A stretch of 64,000 bases of DNA, from assembly GCA_019753175.1 (NCBI GenBank), contig JAIELK010000018.1, forward strand, positions 62,001-126,000, given 5' to 3'. The notes under the pieces are model-generated. The model was not told the DNA's origin. It searched no databases and worked only from the letters and a program-made list of their open reading frames with translations. A program made the position numbers and the translations under genes. Source of the DNA: Hyphomonadaceae bacterium. GTDB taxonomy: Bacteria > Pseudomonadota > Alphaproteobacteria > Caulobacterales > Aquidulcibacteraceae. Below are positions 54,280-63,152 of the stretch, piece after piece. How positions within the stretch are numbered: position 1 is the first letter of the stretch; each line of letters opens with the position of its first letter.

Positions 54280-56682
54280 ATGGCTGAAGGCCGCGTCTTA
54301 CCCGTCCTGCCGCTGCGCGACATCGTTGTGTATCCAAAGATGGCGGCGCCTCTCTTCGTCGGCCGCGAGAAGTCCGTGCGGGCTCTGGACGAAGTCATGC
54401 GCCGCGACAAGCAGATTTTGCTCGCGGCTCAAATGGACGCGTCCGAGGACGAGCCGGCGCGTGATCGCATCTTCACGGTGGGGACGGTCGCAACCGTTGT
54501 ACAATTGTTGAAGCTTCCCGACGGCACGGTGCGCGTTCTGGTCGAGGGCGGGCACCGCGCGCGCATCACCGAATTCACCGATAACAGCGAATTCTTCGAG
54601 GCCGAGATCGAAGCGATCGAAGAGCAGAACGCCGATTCTCCGGAAGCGCGCGCTGTCGCTCGCGCGGTGCTCGAGCAGTGGGACAATTACGTCAAGCTGT
54701 CCCGCAAGACGCCGCCCGAAGTCCAACAGGCGATCGCACAGATCACTGAGCCAGCGCGCCTCGCGGATTCCATCGCCGCCCACCTTGCCGCGAAGATTCC
54801 AGACAAGCAGGCGCTCCTCGAAGCGGCGGACGTGCCGCAACGCCTTGAGCGCATCATGCAGCTCATCGAAGCCGAGGTGGGCATGCTGCAGGTGGAGCGG
54901 AAGATCCGCAATCGCGTGAAGCGTCAAATGGAAAAGACGCAGCGTGAATATTACCTCAATGAGCAGATGAAGGCGATCCAGCGTGAACTGGGCGATGGCG
55001 ACGATGGGCGCGAGGACATCACCGAGTTTGAGACTCGGATCAAGAACACGAAGCTCTCGAAGGAAGCTAAGACCAAGGCCGAAGCGGAACTGAAAAAACT
55101 TCGGCAGATGAGCCCGATGTCGGCGGAATCCACAGTGGTCCGCAACTACCTCGATTGGCTGCTTTCGCTCCCCTGGGGCGTGAAGAAGAAGGTCAAGAAG
55201 GACATCGACGCCGCGCAAGCTGTGCTCGACGAGGACCATTATGGCCTCGACAAAGTAAAGGACCGGATCCTCGAGTACCTCGCCGTTCAGGCCCGTACGA
55301 ACAAACTTCGCGGGCCCATCCTTTGCCTGGTTGGCCCGCCGGGCGTAGGCAAGACTTCACTTGGCCGCTCAATCGCGAAAGCGACAGGGCGTGACTTCGT
55401 CCGCATGTCACTTGGCGGCGTGCGAGATGAGGCGGAGATCCGCGGTCACCGCCGGACCTATATCGGCTCGATGCCGGGGCGTGTGGTGCAGTCAATGAAA
55501 AAGGCGAAGTCGTCGAATCCGCTCTTTCTACTGGACGAAATCGACAAGTTGGGCGCCGACTATCGTGGCGACCCAGCGGCCGCGCTGCTCGAGGTGCTGG
55601 ACCCAGAGCAAAACTCAACTTTCAACGATCATTATCTCGAAGTGGATTACGACCTGTCGGATGTATTGTTCATCACGACAGCGAATAGCCTGAACATGCC
55701 GCAACCGTTGCTTGATCGCATGGAGATTATTCGGATCCCAGGCTACACGGAGGACGAAAAACTCGAGATCGCCAAGCGTCATCTGCTGCCGAAGCAGTAC
55801 GAAAACAACGGCCTGAAGAAGAGCGAATTCACGGTAACGGAAGGGGCGCTGCGAGAGCTCATTCGGCGCTATACACGCGAAGCCGGCGTGCGTTCCCTTG
55901 AACGCGAAATCGGCAATCTTGCGCGCAAAGCGGTGCGTGAAATCGAACAGAAGAAGAAAACCAAAGTCGAAGTCACCGAGAAGAATCTCGCCGACTTCGC
56001 GGGCGTCTGGCGGTATAACTACGGTGAAACCGACCAGGAAGATCAAGTCGGCGTTGTAACCGGTCTCGCCTGGACGGAGGTCGGCGGTGAATTGCTGACC
56101 GTCGAGGCGGTCGCAATGCCTGGCAAGGGCACGATGACCGTCACAGGCAATTTGCGCGAAGTGATGAAGGAATCGATCTCGGCCGCGAACTCATACGTGC
56201 GCTCCCGTGCGGTCAGTTTCGGCGTAAAACCCCCGCTGTTCCGAACGCGCGACATCCACGTCCACGTGCCGGAAGGGGCTACGCCAAAAGACGGTCCGTC
56301 CGCTGGCGTGGCGATGGGCACTGCAATTGTCTCAGTGTTGACCGGTGTGCCAGTCCGCAAGGACATCGCGATGACCGGCGAGATCACACTGCGGGGTCGT
56401 GTCCTTCAGATCGGGGGACTGAAGGAGAAGCTGCTGGCTGCCCTGAGAGGCGGGGTCAAAACAGTCCTGATCCCCAAGGACAACGAGAAGGACTTGGCGG
56501 ACATCCCCGAGAACGTGAAGAAGGGCATGGAAATCATCCCGGTCTCCACCATTGATGAGGTGCTTCAGCACGCCCTGACGATGCCGCTGACGCCCGTGGA
56601 GTGGACGGACCAGGACGAACTCGCCGAAAGCCGCCGCGGCGATGGGGGCGGTGATGAGCGCGAAGGGGCGCGCCCGCACTAG
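54280..56682 (+). CDS. lon: ATP-dependent protease Lon
   Basis: Homohexameric AAA+ serine protease that removes misfolded and selected regulatory proteins. The ATG at 54280 (GGAG upstream) gives 800 residues; the open frame extends 15 codons further. The N-terminal substrate domain starts [13 protein letters not shown], Walker A GPPGVGKT is near residue 351, and the C-terminal protease domain carries the Ser-Lys dyad: Ser near 674 in PKDGPSAG and Lys near 716 in GGLKEK. Complete. In Caulobacter relatives Lon degrades DnaA, CcrM and others; that role here is by analogy. Confidence 0.97.
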   Translation: MAEGRVLPVLPLRDIVVYPKMAAPLFVGREKSVRALDEVMRRDKQILLAAQMDASEDEPARDRIFTVGTVATVVQLLKLPDGTVRVLVEGGHRARITEFTDNSEFFEAEIEAIEEQNADSPEARAVARAVLEQWDNYVKLSRKTPPEVQQAIAQITEPARLADSIAAHLAAKIPDKQALLEAADVPQRLERIMQLIEAEVGMLQVERKIRNRVKRQMEKTQREYYLNEQMKAIQRELGDGDDGREDITEFETRIKNTKLSKEAKTKAEAELKKLRQMSPMSAESTVVRNYLDWLLSLPWGVKKKVKKDIDAAQAVLDEDHYGLDKVKDRILEYLAVQARTNKLRGPILCLVGPPGVGKTSLGRSIAKATGRDFVRMSLGGVRDEAEIRGHRRTYIGSMPGRVVQSMKKAKSSNPLFLLDEIDKLGADYRGDPAAALLEVLDPEQNSTFNDHYLEVDYDLSDVLFITTANSLNMPQPLLDRMEIIRIPGYTEDEKLEIAKRHLLPKQYENNGLKKSEFTVTEGALRELIRRYTREAGVRSLEREIGNLARKAVREIEQKKKTKVEVTEKNLADFAGVWRYNYGETDQEDQVGVVTGLAWTEVGGELLTVEAVAMPGKGTMTVTGNLREVMKESISAANSYVRSRAVSFGVKPPLFRTRDIHVHVPEGATPKDGPSAGVAMGTAIVSVLTGVPVRKDIAMTGEITLRGRVLQIGGLKEKLLAALRGGVKTVLIPKDNEKDLADIPENVKKGMEIIPVSTIDEVLQHALTMPLTPVEWTDQDELAESRRGDGGGDEREGARPH

Positions 56683-56763
56683 CGCCGGCGAAGCGGTTTG
56701 GGGTGCAGCCGCGCTTGCGCCCGGCCGCGAATTGCTTCTAGTTCGTGATCTTTGGTGGCTGTG

Positions 56764-56779
56764 CGCCCTGGGGAGGGCG
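56764..56779 (+). other. small hairpin before the HU gene
   Basis: CGCCCT-GGGG-AGGGCG, a perfect six-base stem with a four-base loop, 27 bases before the HU start codon and inside the short lon-HU gap. It could lie in the 5' leader of HU mRNA or protect the 3' end of lon mRNA. Confidence 0.3.
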
Positions 56780-56805
56780 AGGGTCGTTTGGGCGAGGGGT
56801 TGGAC

Positions 56806-57078
56806 GTGAACAAAGCGGAACTCGTGGCTGATGTTGCGGAGCGCCTCGGAGATTCAAAGCTCAGGGCCGAGGAGGCCGTGAACGCGGTTTTCGAAGTGAT
56901 TTCCGGCGCCCTGAAACGAGGTGATAAGGTTCAACTGCCCGCCTTCGGCGTGTTCGACGTCAAGGCGACGGCAGCCCGCACTGCGCGAAATCCAAAGACC
57001 GGTGAGGACGTCGCGGTGCCGGCGGGCCGCAAGGCCCGGTTCAAGCCCGGCAAGGCGCTGAAAGACGCGCTCAACTGA
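56806..57078 (+). CDS. HU family DNA-binding protein
   Basis: Small dimeric nucleoid protein that bends DNA. Starting at GTG 56806 gives 90 residues with the standard HU start NKAELVADVAERLG; the upstream in-frame extension is glycine-rich and not conserved. The DNA-contact arm signature is present (FGVFDVKATAARTARNPKTGE followed by the KARFKPGKALKDALN C-terminus). It follows lon, as in many proteobacteria. Whether it is the HU alpha- or beta-type subunit cannot be told. Confidence 0.93.
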   Translation: MNKAELVADVAERLGDSKLRAEEAVNAVFEVISGALKRGDKVQLPAFGVFDVKATAARTARNPKTGEDVAVPAGRKARFKPGKALKDALN

Positions 57079-57129
57079 CACGGATTTCGGCGCTGGCCTT
57101 CGGAGGGCCGCGGCTATAGAGGCACGGCA

Positions 57130-57435
57130 ATGTTGGCCAAAATCTATCGTCCGTCGAAGACCGCCATGCAGTCCGGCAAGGCCGCGACAAAGAAATGGCT
57201 CCTCGAATTTGAACCCAGCACGGCGTTGCGCTCAGACGCTCTGATGGGATGGACTGGAGCGCTTGAGACCGCGCGCCAAGTGCGACTCGCATTCGACGAC
57301 AAGGAGGCTGCAATTGCGTTTGCAAGCGAGCACGGCATCCCGCACCAAGTTGTCGAGACGCCCGAGCCCAAGCGGCACATAAAGTCCTATTCCGAGAACT
57401 TTGCCTTCAGACGGCGTGAGCCGTGGTCGCACTGA
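57130..57435 (+). CDS. NDUFS4-family complex I accessory subunit
   Basis: A 101-residue protein of the ETC complex I NDUFS4 family: it begins AKIYRPSKTAMQSG, has WLLEFEP, LMGWTGA and AAIAFASEHGIPHQV segments, and ends SYSENFAFRRREPWSH. This accessory subunit of NADH dehydrogenase is found in alphaproteobacteria and mitochondria and supports assembly or stability of the NADH-oxidising module. It is encoded away from the nuo operon, next to tRNA-Arg, as in many alphaproteobacterial genomes. Confidence 0.9.
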   Translation: MLAKIYRPSKTAMQSGKAATKKWLLEFEPSTALRSDALMGWTGALETARQVRLAFDDKEAAIAFASEHGIPHQVVETPEPKRHIKSYSENFAFRRREPWSH

Positions 57436-57478
57436 CCGTCGCTCGCTCAGCCCCACTCGTGGTACCAAGGGCGTAGTC

Positions 57479-57555
57479 GGCCCCGTAGCTCAACTGGATA
57501 GAGCATCCGCCTTCTAAGCGGACGGTTGCGTGTTCGAGTCACGCCGGGGTCGCCA
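57479..57555 (+). tRNA. tRNA-Arg (anticodon UCU)
   Basis: Acceptor stem GGCCCCG pairs with CGGGGTC (one G-T pair), D-arm AGCTCAACTGGATAGAGC, anticodon stem TCCGC/GCGGA with loop CTTCTAA and anticodon TCT, T-arm GCGTG-TTCGAGT-CACGC, discriminator G, encoded CCA. It decodes AGA and AGG. Its last 17 bases overlap the 3' end of the convergent metC-like coding sequence on the other strand. Confidence 0.96.
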
Positions 57556-58714
57556 GACGCTGAAAACCTTGCTCCAAGTCTTCGATCAGGTCGTCGACAT
57601 GCTCCAGTCCGATGGAGAAGCGCAGGAGCGGCTGAGGCGCCTGCCAAGGCGCGGCAGTCCGCTTGATGTTGCCGTCGACGGGCACGACCAAGCTCTCATA
57701 GCCGCCCCAGGAAAAGCCCATCGCAAAAAGCCGGAGACCTTCAAGCATGGACTTGAGGCGCTGGTGCGAAACGGGATGCAAAGCACACGCAAACACCCCT
57801 GAGGCGCCGGTGAAGTCGCGACGCCAAAGCGCGTGGTCGGGGTGGGATGGGAGCGCCGGGTGCAGCACATGGGCAACCTCAGACCTGCCCACAAGCCAGT
57901 TCGCGATCGCAAGCGCGGAGGCGCTCTGCCGCTCAAACCGCACAGCCATGGAGCGCAATCCCCGCAACACCAGGTAGGCGTCGTCCGGGGACACGCACAG
58001 ACCCAGTTGCCGATGCGTATCGGCCACGCGCCGCCCCCACTCGGAGCCCACGGTCAGCACCGCGCCCATCAAGACGTCGGCATGTCCAGCTTGGTACTTT
58101 GTGAGCGCCTGGACCGAAATATCGACGCCATGCTGAAAAGGTTTCAGGCAAACCCCCGCCGACCAGGTGTTGTCGAGGATCACCGGCACACCTGATGCGC
58201 GTGCGACCGCTGAAATCGCTGGTACGTCCTGTATTTCGAACGTCAGGGAGCCGGGAGATTCCAGAAAGACCCCGCAGGTCGCGTCGGTCATGAGGCTGGC
58301 TATGGCGCCGCCGACGCGCGGGTCGAAATAGCGTGTTCGAACACCCAGACGCGTCAGTGCTGTATCGCAGAATCGACGGGTCGGGCCGTACACGCTGTCG
58401 GTGACCAAGACTTCGCCGCCGCTGCGCGCCACGGCGAGCAGGGCGAGCGTGCACGCGGCTAGTCCAGACGGCGTCAGCACCGCATCGCACGCGCCCTCCA
58501 CGGCGCACAGCGCTTCCCGCAGCGCATCCTGCACGGCCATGCCTTCGATGGCGTACGTCTTTCGTGGCGCGTTATAGAGTTCATCGACGTCAGGGATGAT
58601 GATCGTCGATGCGCGATGGATCGGAGGATTGACCGCTCCTTCTGAGCGGGCTGTGTTGCGCCCGGCATGCACCAAGATGGTCGCCAAGCGTCGATTTGAG
58701 AGATCGTCATTCAC
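57539..58714 (-). CDS. metC: cystathionine beta-lyase (PLP-dependent)
   Basis: Cleaves cystathionine to homocysteine in methionine synthesis. The GTG at 58714 gives 391 residues and the family N-terminus (NRRLATILVHAGRN, then AVNPPIHRASTI); the longer upstream frame lies antisense to nothing conserved and overlaps the sulfurtransferase gene. The PLP lysine is Lys206 in ALTKYQAGHAD, and the TPSGLAA and YFDPRVG segments are typical. The order with the sulfurtransferase gene suggests a shared transcript (4-base gap). The stop codon lies inside the opposing tRNA-Arg. A related gamma-lyase activity is possible. Confidence 0.88.
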   Translation of the reverse strand: MNDDLSNRRLATILVHAGRNTARSEGAVNPPIHRASTIIIPDVDELYNAPRKTYAIEGMAVQDALREALCAVEGACDAVLTPSGLAACTLALLAVARSGGEVLVTDSVYGPTRRFCDTALTRLGVRTRYFDPRVGGAIASLMTDATCGVFLESPGSLTFEIQDVPAISAVARASGVPVILDNTWSAGVCLKPFQHGVDISVQALTKYQAGHADVLMGAVLTVGSEWGRRVADTHRQLGLCVSPDDAYLVLRGLRSMAVRFERQSASALAIANWLVGRSEVAHVLHPALPSHPDHALWRRDFTGASGVFACALHPVSHQRLKSMLEGLRLFAMGFSWGGYESLVVPVDGNIKRTAAPWQAPQPLLRFSIGLEHVDDLIEDLEQGFQRLATPA

Positions 58715-58718
58715 AGCG

Positions 58719-59570
58719 TTAGGGACCGGTTTCCATGGGCGTGTCTGGCAGGGCGCCCCATTCCGCCCAGGAGCCGTCGTACAGGGCAGCGTCCCATCGC
58801 CCGATGCGCGCGAGCGCAAGGGCGACGATTGCTGCGGTAATACCAGAGCCACAGGTGCACACGACAGGTTGGTTCTCAATGGCGTGAAGCGCGAGCATTT
58901 CCCGCAGCTCCGTTTCCGTTTTTAGGCGTCCGTCCTCGTTTAGCAGCGTTGACGCGGGCACGTTTGAGGCTCCCGGCATGTGGCCAGAGCGCAAACCCGG
59001 CCTGGGTTCCGCGACTTCGCCGCGAAAGCGTGGCGCCGGCCTTGCGTCAAGAATGGCGACATTGGCGGCAGCTGTGGCGCGGCGCATGTCAGCGAGATTG
59101 CGCACCAGATCGGCGCGGACCCTAGGCGTGAAGTGCCGCTCGCGACGAACGGTTTGCGGTCCGCTTTCAATGGGCAGTTTGGCCCTTTCCCACGCGGGAA
59201 ACCCACCATCCAAGACCACCACGTCTTCGTGTCCCATGACGCGGAACGACCACCACACCCGTGCGGCTGAAAAAATCCCGACGCTGTCGTAGACCACAAT
59301 CCGACTGCCGTCCCCAATCCCCATGCGTCGGACGCGGGCTGCAAATTCCGCTGGAGGCGGCAACATATGGGGAAGGGATGTCTGCCGGTCCGCAATCTCG
59401 TCGATGTCAAAAAAGACAGCACCGGGTATGCGCCGCTCTTCGTACAATGCACGTGCGTCGCGCAGGTCGCCCGGTATGAACCAAGTGGCGTCTACGATAC
59501 GGACGTCAGGGGCCTCGAGCCGCTCCGCCAACCACTCGCAGGAAACTATCGGATCGTTTTGATCTGGCAT
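58719..59570 (-). CDS. sseA: 3-mercaptopyruvate sulfurtransferase
   Basis: Two-domain rhodanese-family enzyme that moves sulfur from 3-mercaptopyruvate to an acceptor. The 283-residue protein has an N-terminal structural rhodanese domain (about residues 8-135) and a catalytic C-terminal domain with Cys240 in CTCGSGITA, the loop sequence of mercaptopyruvate-type (CGSG) rather than thiosulfate-type enzymes. The segment DGGFPAWERA and the NLADMRR linker are also typical. It precedes the metC-like gene by four bases, forming a small sulfur amino-acid unit. Confidence 0.92.
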   Translation of the reverse strand: MPDQNDPIVSCEWLAERLEAPDVRIVDATWFIPGDLRDARALYEERRIPGAVFFDIDEIADRQTSLPHMLPPPAEFAARVRRMGIGDGSRIVVYDSVGIFSAARVWWSFRVMGHEDVVVLDGGFPAWERAKLPIESGPQTVRRERHFTPRVRADLVRNLADMRRATAAANVAILDARPAPRFRGEVAEPRPGLRSGHMPGASNVPASTLLNEDGRLKTETELREMLALHAIENQPVVCTCGSGITAAIVALALARIGRWDAALYDGSWAEWGALPDTPMETGP

Positions 59571-59627
59571 CGATGCAGGCTAGGCCGCCCGCTGGCCGCT
59601 CGCAACATCCGCCAGCGCAGCGCGAGG

Positions 59628-60869
59628 TCAGGCAGGCTTCGTGAGTTCAAGCTGGACCACGTCGGTGCGACCGGTACGAAAGCCCGCCTCGCAATAACCC
59701 AGGTAGAACAGCCACAGCTGCTTAAACCGCTCGTCGAAGCCCAATGCCCGAATGTCATTCCATTTGGCTTGGAAGCGGCGCGCCCATTCCGACAGCGTCT
59801 CCGCATAGCACTGGCCGAAAGCATCCATCTTGCGCCACAAGAGCCCGGCTTTGGCCGTCTCCAGCTTCAGCCGTTCGATGCTCGCAAGCATGCCGCCGGG
59901 AAACACATAGCGCTGAATGAAGTCGGCCCGCTGACGATACCGGTCAAACAGGTCATCTTTGATGGTGATGATTTGCAGCGCGGCGCGGCCGCCCGGTTTC
60001 AATACCTCTGAGATCTTCTCAAAGTAGACGGGCCAGTATCTCTCGCCCACCGCCTCGAACATCTCGATCGACGCCACCTTGTCAAACTGTCCTGCGATGT
60101 CGCGATAGTCTTGTCGACGGATATCGACGAGGTGTGAGAGCCGGGCGCGTTCAATACGTTGGCGAGCATACACGAGCTGTTCGTCGCTGATGGTGACGCC
60201 CGTGATGCGCGCACCAAACTCGCGCGCCGCAAACTCCGCGAACCCACCCCATCCGCAGCCGATTTCGAGCACATGGTCACCGGGTTTGAGCTGCAAATGC
60301 CCGGCCAACGCGCGGTATTTGGCGACCTGCCCCGCCTCCAAGTCTCGTTCATCGGCGTCGAAGCGCGCCGATGAGTAGGTCATGGTCCGATCCAGCCAAG
60401 CCTCGTAAAAGCTGTTTCCGAGATCGTAGTGGGCGTGGATGTTTCGTCGCGCTCCGGTCTTGGTGTTGTCCCGCGCAACATGGCGAAGCCAGTTGATCGA
60501 CTTGCCCAGCCAATTCCCTTCGAAATAGCGGCGGAACCGCTCGATGTTGTTGGCCAGAAGGACGAGCAGACCAGGCAAGTCGTCTGTCTCCCACTCGCGC
60601 TCCATCCAGCCTTCGGCGAACCCAATGTCGCCGTTGAGAAGCACCCGGCGGGCGAAACGCCAATCCCGCACCCGCAGCGCCACCGCTTGGCCCGACGCCT
60701 CGCCAAAACGAAGGAGAGCGCCGTCGGGAAGGCGAGCTTCAAGCGCGCCGTCGCGGATGTTCAGGAGCGCGAGGAGCACAGCCTTCGCGCTGGCCGGCGC
60801 GCGCAGCCCTGAAATCAGGCGGGGTGAGGCCACGAGCGCCGTATCCGGCTGGTGCTGCATGAGTAACAT
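59628..60869 (-). CDS. cfa: cyclopropane-fatty-acyl-phospholipid synthase
   Basis: Adds a methylene group from S-adenosylmethionine across double bonds of membrane phospholipids. The 413-residue protein starts at ATG 60869, with GGAG ten bases upstream; another ATG lies three codons in. SAM-binding motif LEIGCGWGGFAEFAA is near residues 200-214, the catalytic region SIEMFEAVGERYWPVYF near 260, and FIQRYVFPGG with conserved tyrosine near 310. A short N-terminal domain of about 100 residues precedes. Length and motifs are complete. Confidence 0.93.
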   Translation of the reverse strand: MLLMQHQPDTALVASPRLISGLRAPASAKAVLLALLNIRDGALEARLPDGALLRFGEASGQAVALRVRDWRFARRVLLNGDIGFAEGWMEREWETDDLPGLLVLLANNIERFRRYFEGNWLGKSINWLRHVARDNTKTGARRNIHAHYDLGNSFYEAWLDRTMTYSSARFDADERDLEAGQVAKYRALAGHLQLKPGDHVLEIGCGWGGFAEFAAREFGARITGVTISDEQLVYARQRIERARLSHLVDIRRQDYRDIAGQFDKVASIEMFEAVGERYWPVYFEKISEVLKPGGRAALQIITIKDDLFDRYRQRADFIQRYVFPGGMLASIERLKLETAKAGLLWRKMDAFGQCYAETLSEWARRFQAKWNDIRALGFDERFKQLWLFYLGYCEAGFRTGRTDVVQLELTKPA

Positions 60870-60908
60870 CTAGGTCAAACTCCGCCGCCTTAAAGGCGAC
60901 GGTGGGTC

Positions 60909-62342
60909 TTACGGTTCGCTTTTCCTCATGGATGACAGCCCCTTGAAAGCGGCCAGGGCGCGCGCCCGAGCCTCAGCGTGCTCCACGATCCGATGCGGAT
61001 AATCGCGCCCAAGCTCGACGCCAGCTGTAGCCAATTGCGCTGCACTGGCTTCCCATGGCGCGTGGATGAGTGCGTTGGGGAGCGCGGCTAGCTCCGGCAG
61101 CCAGCGCCTAACGTAGGCGCCGTCAGCATCGTAACGCTGTCCCTGTGTGACCGGGTTGAAGATACGGAAGTACGGCGCTGCATCGGCGCCGGAGCCCGCC
61201 ACCCATTGCCAAGAGGCGGAGTTGTTGGCGAGGTCGGCATCGACCAGAGTGTCCCAGAACCAATCCTGACCATGCCGCCAATCAATCAGTAGATGCTTAA
61301 GGAGAAACGAGGCCGCAATCATGCGAGCGCGGTTGTGCATGTAGCCTGTGGCCCACAACTCGCGCATGGCGGCGTCGACCACCGGGTAGCCAGTGACGCC
61401 GCGCTGCCAGGCTGCGAGCGCACCTGGATCGTGGCGCCATGGAAACGCGTCGAACGCGGGGCGCAGGTTTTTCTCCGGTAGCGTCGGGAAGTGAAGCAAC
61501 AGATGAGATGAAAACTCGCGCCAGCCGATTTCGGACAGAAACTTGTCGCCGCCACCGGCTTCGTTGACAGCGCGCCAGATTTGCACTGGGCTGACTTCGC
61601 CAAAATGCAAATGCGGTGAAAGGCGGGACGTGGCGCGCTGACCGAGCTGATCGCGCCCCTCAAAATACCCAGCAAGCTTTTCGCTGAGAAAACGCTGCAG
61701 CGCCGCGCTCGCGCCGGCTTCGCCCGGCGCCCATTCAGACTCAAATTCGGCGGCCCAGTTCGGGCTCGCCGGCAGAAGATTCCAATCGCGCAGAGCGTTG
61801 CCTTCGACGCCACCCCATTGCCGCAGCGCTTTCGGAGTGGGCAAGGGCGCTCGCGCGACGCCACGCGCCAGGATCGCACGCCAAAAAGGCGAGAACACCC
61901 GATAGGGCTCGCCACTCTTGGTTCTCAGCGTCACGGGCTCATGGAGCAGCGCAGCGTTGAAGCTCTCGACCACCACGCCCTTTGCCCTGAGTATTGGCTT
62001 GAGCAGGCGATCACGATCGACCGCATAGGGCTCGTATTGCCGGTTCCAATAGACCGCCCCCGCGCCGGTTTGCTCCACAAGCAGTGGGATTTGCTGGTCT
62101 GCACGCCCGCGCCGAAGGGTCAGCGACGCGCCTCTCTTCGCGATCGTCTCGGCCAGCGCTTCAATGCTGCGATGCAGCCACCACCGTGAGGCCGCCCCTG
62201 TGCGCCAACGGCCAGGTGTTTCATCGTCGAGCACGTAGAGGAGAATAAGCGGCCTCTGGCTCTTGCATGCGGCGTCGAGCGCCGGATTGTCGGCGAGGCG
62301 TAGGTCCTGTCGAAACCAGACAATCGCTGGTGCGTCAGGCAT
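60909..62342 (-). CDS. phr: deoxyribodipyrimidine photo-lyase
   Basis: Blue-light enzyme that splits cyclobutane pyrimidine dimers in DNA. The 477-residue protein has the N-terminal antenna-binding domain (IVWFRQDLRLADNPAL) and the C-terminal FAD-binding domain with GWREFSSHLLLHFP, WQRGVTGYPVVDAAMREL, NRARMIAASFLLKHLLIDW and NNSASWQWVAGSG, all class I photolyase signatures. Cryptochrome-like variants cannot be fully excluded, but the motifs are those of a CPD photolyase. The start overlaps the stop of the glycosyltransferase upstream by eight bases. Confidence 0.93.
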   Translation of the reverse strand: MPDAPAIVWFRQDLRLADNPALDAACKSQRPLILLYVLDDETPGRWRTGAASRWWLHRSIEALAETIAKRGASLTLRRGRADQQIPLLVEQTGAGAVYWNRQYEPYAVDRDRLLKPILRAKGVVVESFNAALLHEPVTLRTKSGEPYRVFSPFWRAILARGVARAPLPTPKALRQWGGVEGNALRDWNLLPASPNWAAEFESEWAPGEAGASAALQRFLSEKLAGYFEGRDQLGQRATSRLSPHLHFGEVSPVQIWRAVNEAGGGDKFLSEIGWREFSSHLLLHFPTLPEKNLRPAFDAFPWRHDPGALAAWQRGVTGYPVVDAAMRELWATGYMHNRARMIAASFLLKHLLIDWRHGQDWFWDTLVDADLANNSASWQWVAGSGADAAPYFRIFNPVTQGQRYDADGAYVRRWLPELAALPNALIHAPWEASAAQLATAGVELGRDYPHRIVEHAEARARALAAFKGLSSMRKSEP

Positions 62343-63114
62343 CTGGTTTCTTACGTTGGCGGAGATGGATCTCTACCATCTTCGCATCCTTGAGCCAGCG
62401 GCCGTGCGCTGCGATTTGGGAGACGGCGAACCCGTACCAGCCAGCGCGCCAGAGGCCGCGTCTGAAATAGTGGTTCGCGAAGTAGAGAGGCCTTGCCAGC
62501 ACCATGCGCAGGACACAGAGCCAAAATGGCTTGAGCTTGGTGTCTCGCGCCCGCCCGGAAGAGTTGCGATTGAACTTCTCTTCGAGTTGCGCGAGGTCGA
62601 CGAAGGAGTAGTGCAGCAGCGGAGCCTTGAGCTGGCCAATCTTCATACCGCGAGGCGTCTGAAACTGATCCCAGTTTGCATGATCGGGCTGCCGGATGGC
62701 CCGGCGGTTGTAGAGCTTGCGTCGATCGACAAGGTTGAAGTCGAGCCAGGGCGCGCCGACAGGCGGGCAGGTCGCCATCATCAGTTCATAGACCTGACTG
62801 TCCGGTTCGCCGTTCTCAAAGAGAGCGCCTATTTCTCGCGCCAGTTCTGGCGTGACGACCTCGTCAGCGTCCAGGTCGAGCAGCCAATCGTTCCGCGCCG
62901 CGTCCTCGGCGATGCGTTTTTGCTTGCCGCCGCCGAACCATGGCGCCTTGATTACCCGGGCGCCGAGCCCATCGGCGATCTCGATCGTCCGATCGGTTGA
63001 TCCGCTGTCAACAACCACGACTTCCGATACGACCTGCTGCGCGGCGCGGATGACCTCGCCGATCATGCGCTCTTCGTTCTTGGTGCGGATGTAAGCGGAG
63101 ATCGGAGAAGACAT
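62335..63114 (-). CDS. glycosyltransferase family 2 protein (WaaE-like)
   Basis: A 259-residue protein, starting at ATG 63114 (an upstream TTG at 63126 is possible). The GT-A domain is clear: ISAYIRTKNEERMIGEVI, VVVDSGSTDRTIEIA, and the DLDADEVV metal-binding DxD. It matches the LPS core glycosyltransferase group (WaaE/KdtX), with a C-terminal membrane-associating helical region (FWLCVLRMVLARPLYFANHYF). The sugar and acceptor are not deducible. It overlaps phr by eight bases and so is probably co-transcribed with it. Confidence 0.9.
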   Translation of the reverse strand: MSSPISAYIRTKNEERMIGEVIRAAQQVVSEVVVVDSGSTDRTIEIADGLGARVIKAPWFGGGKQKRIAEDAARNDWLLDLDADEVVTPELAREIGALFENGEPDSQVYELMMATCPPVGAPWLDFNLVDRRKLYNRRAIRQPDHANWDQFQTPRGMKIGQLKAPLLHYSFVDLAQLEEKFNRNSSGRARDTKLKPFWLCVLRMVLARPLYFANHYFRRGLWRAGWYGFAVSQIAAHGRWLKDAKMVEIHLRQRKKPDA

Positions 63115-63152
63115 GGTGGTTTCCAAGCGCCTGCAGGGCTGTAATGCAAGCG

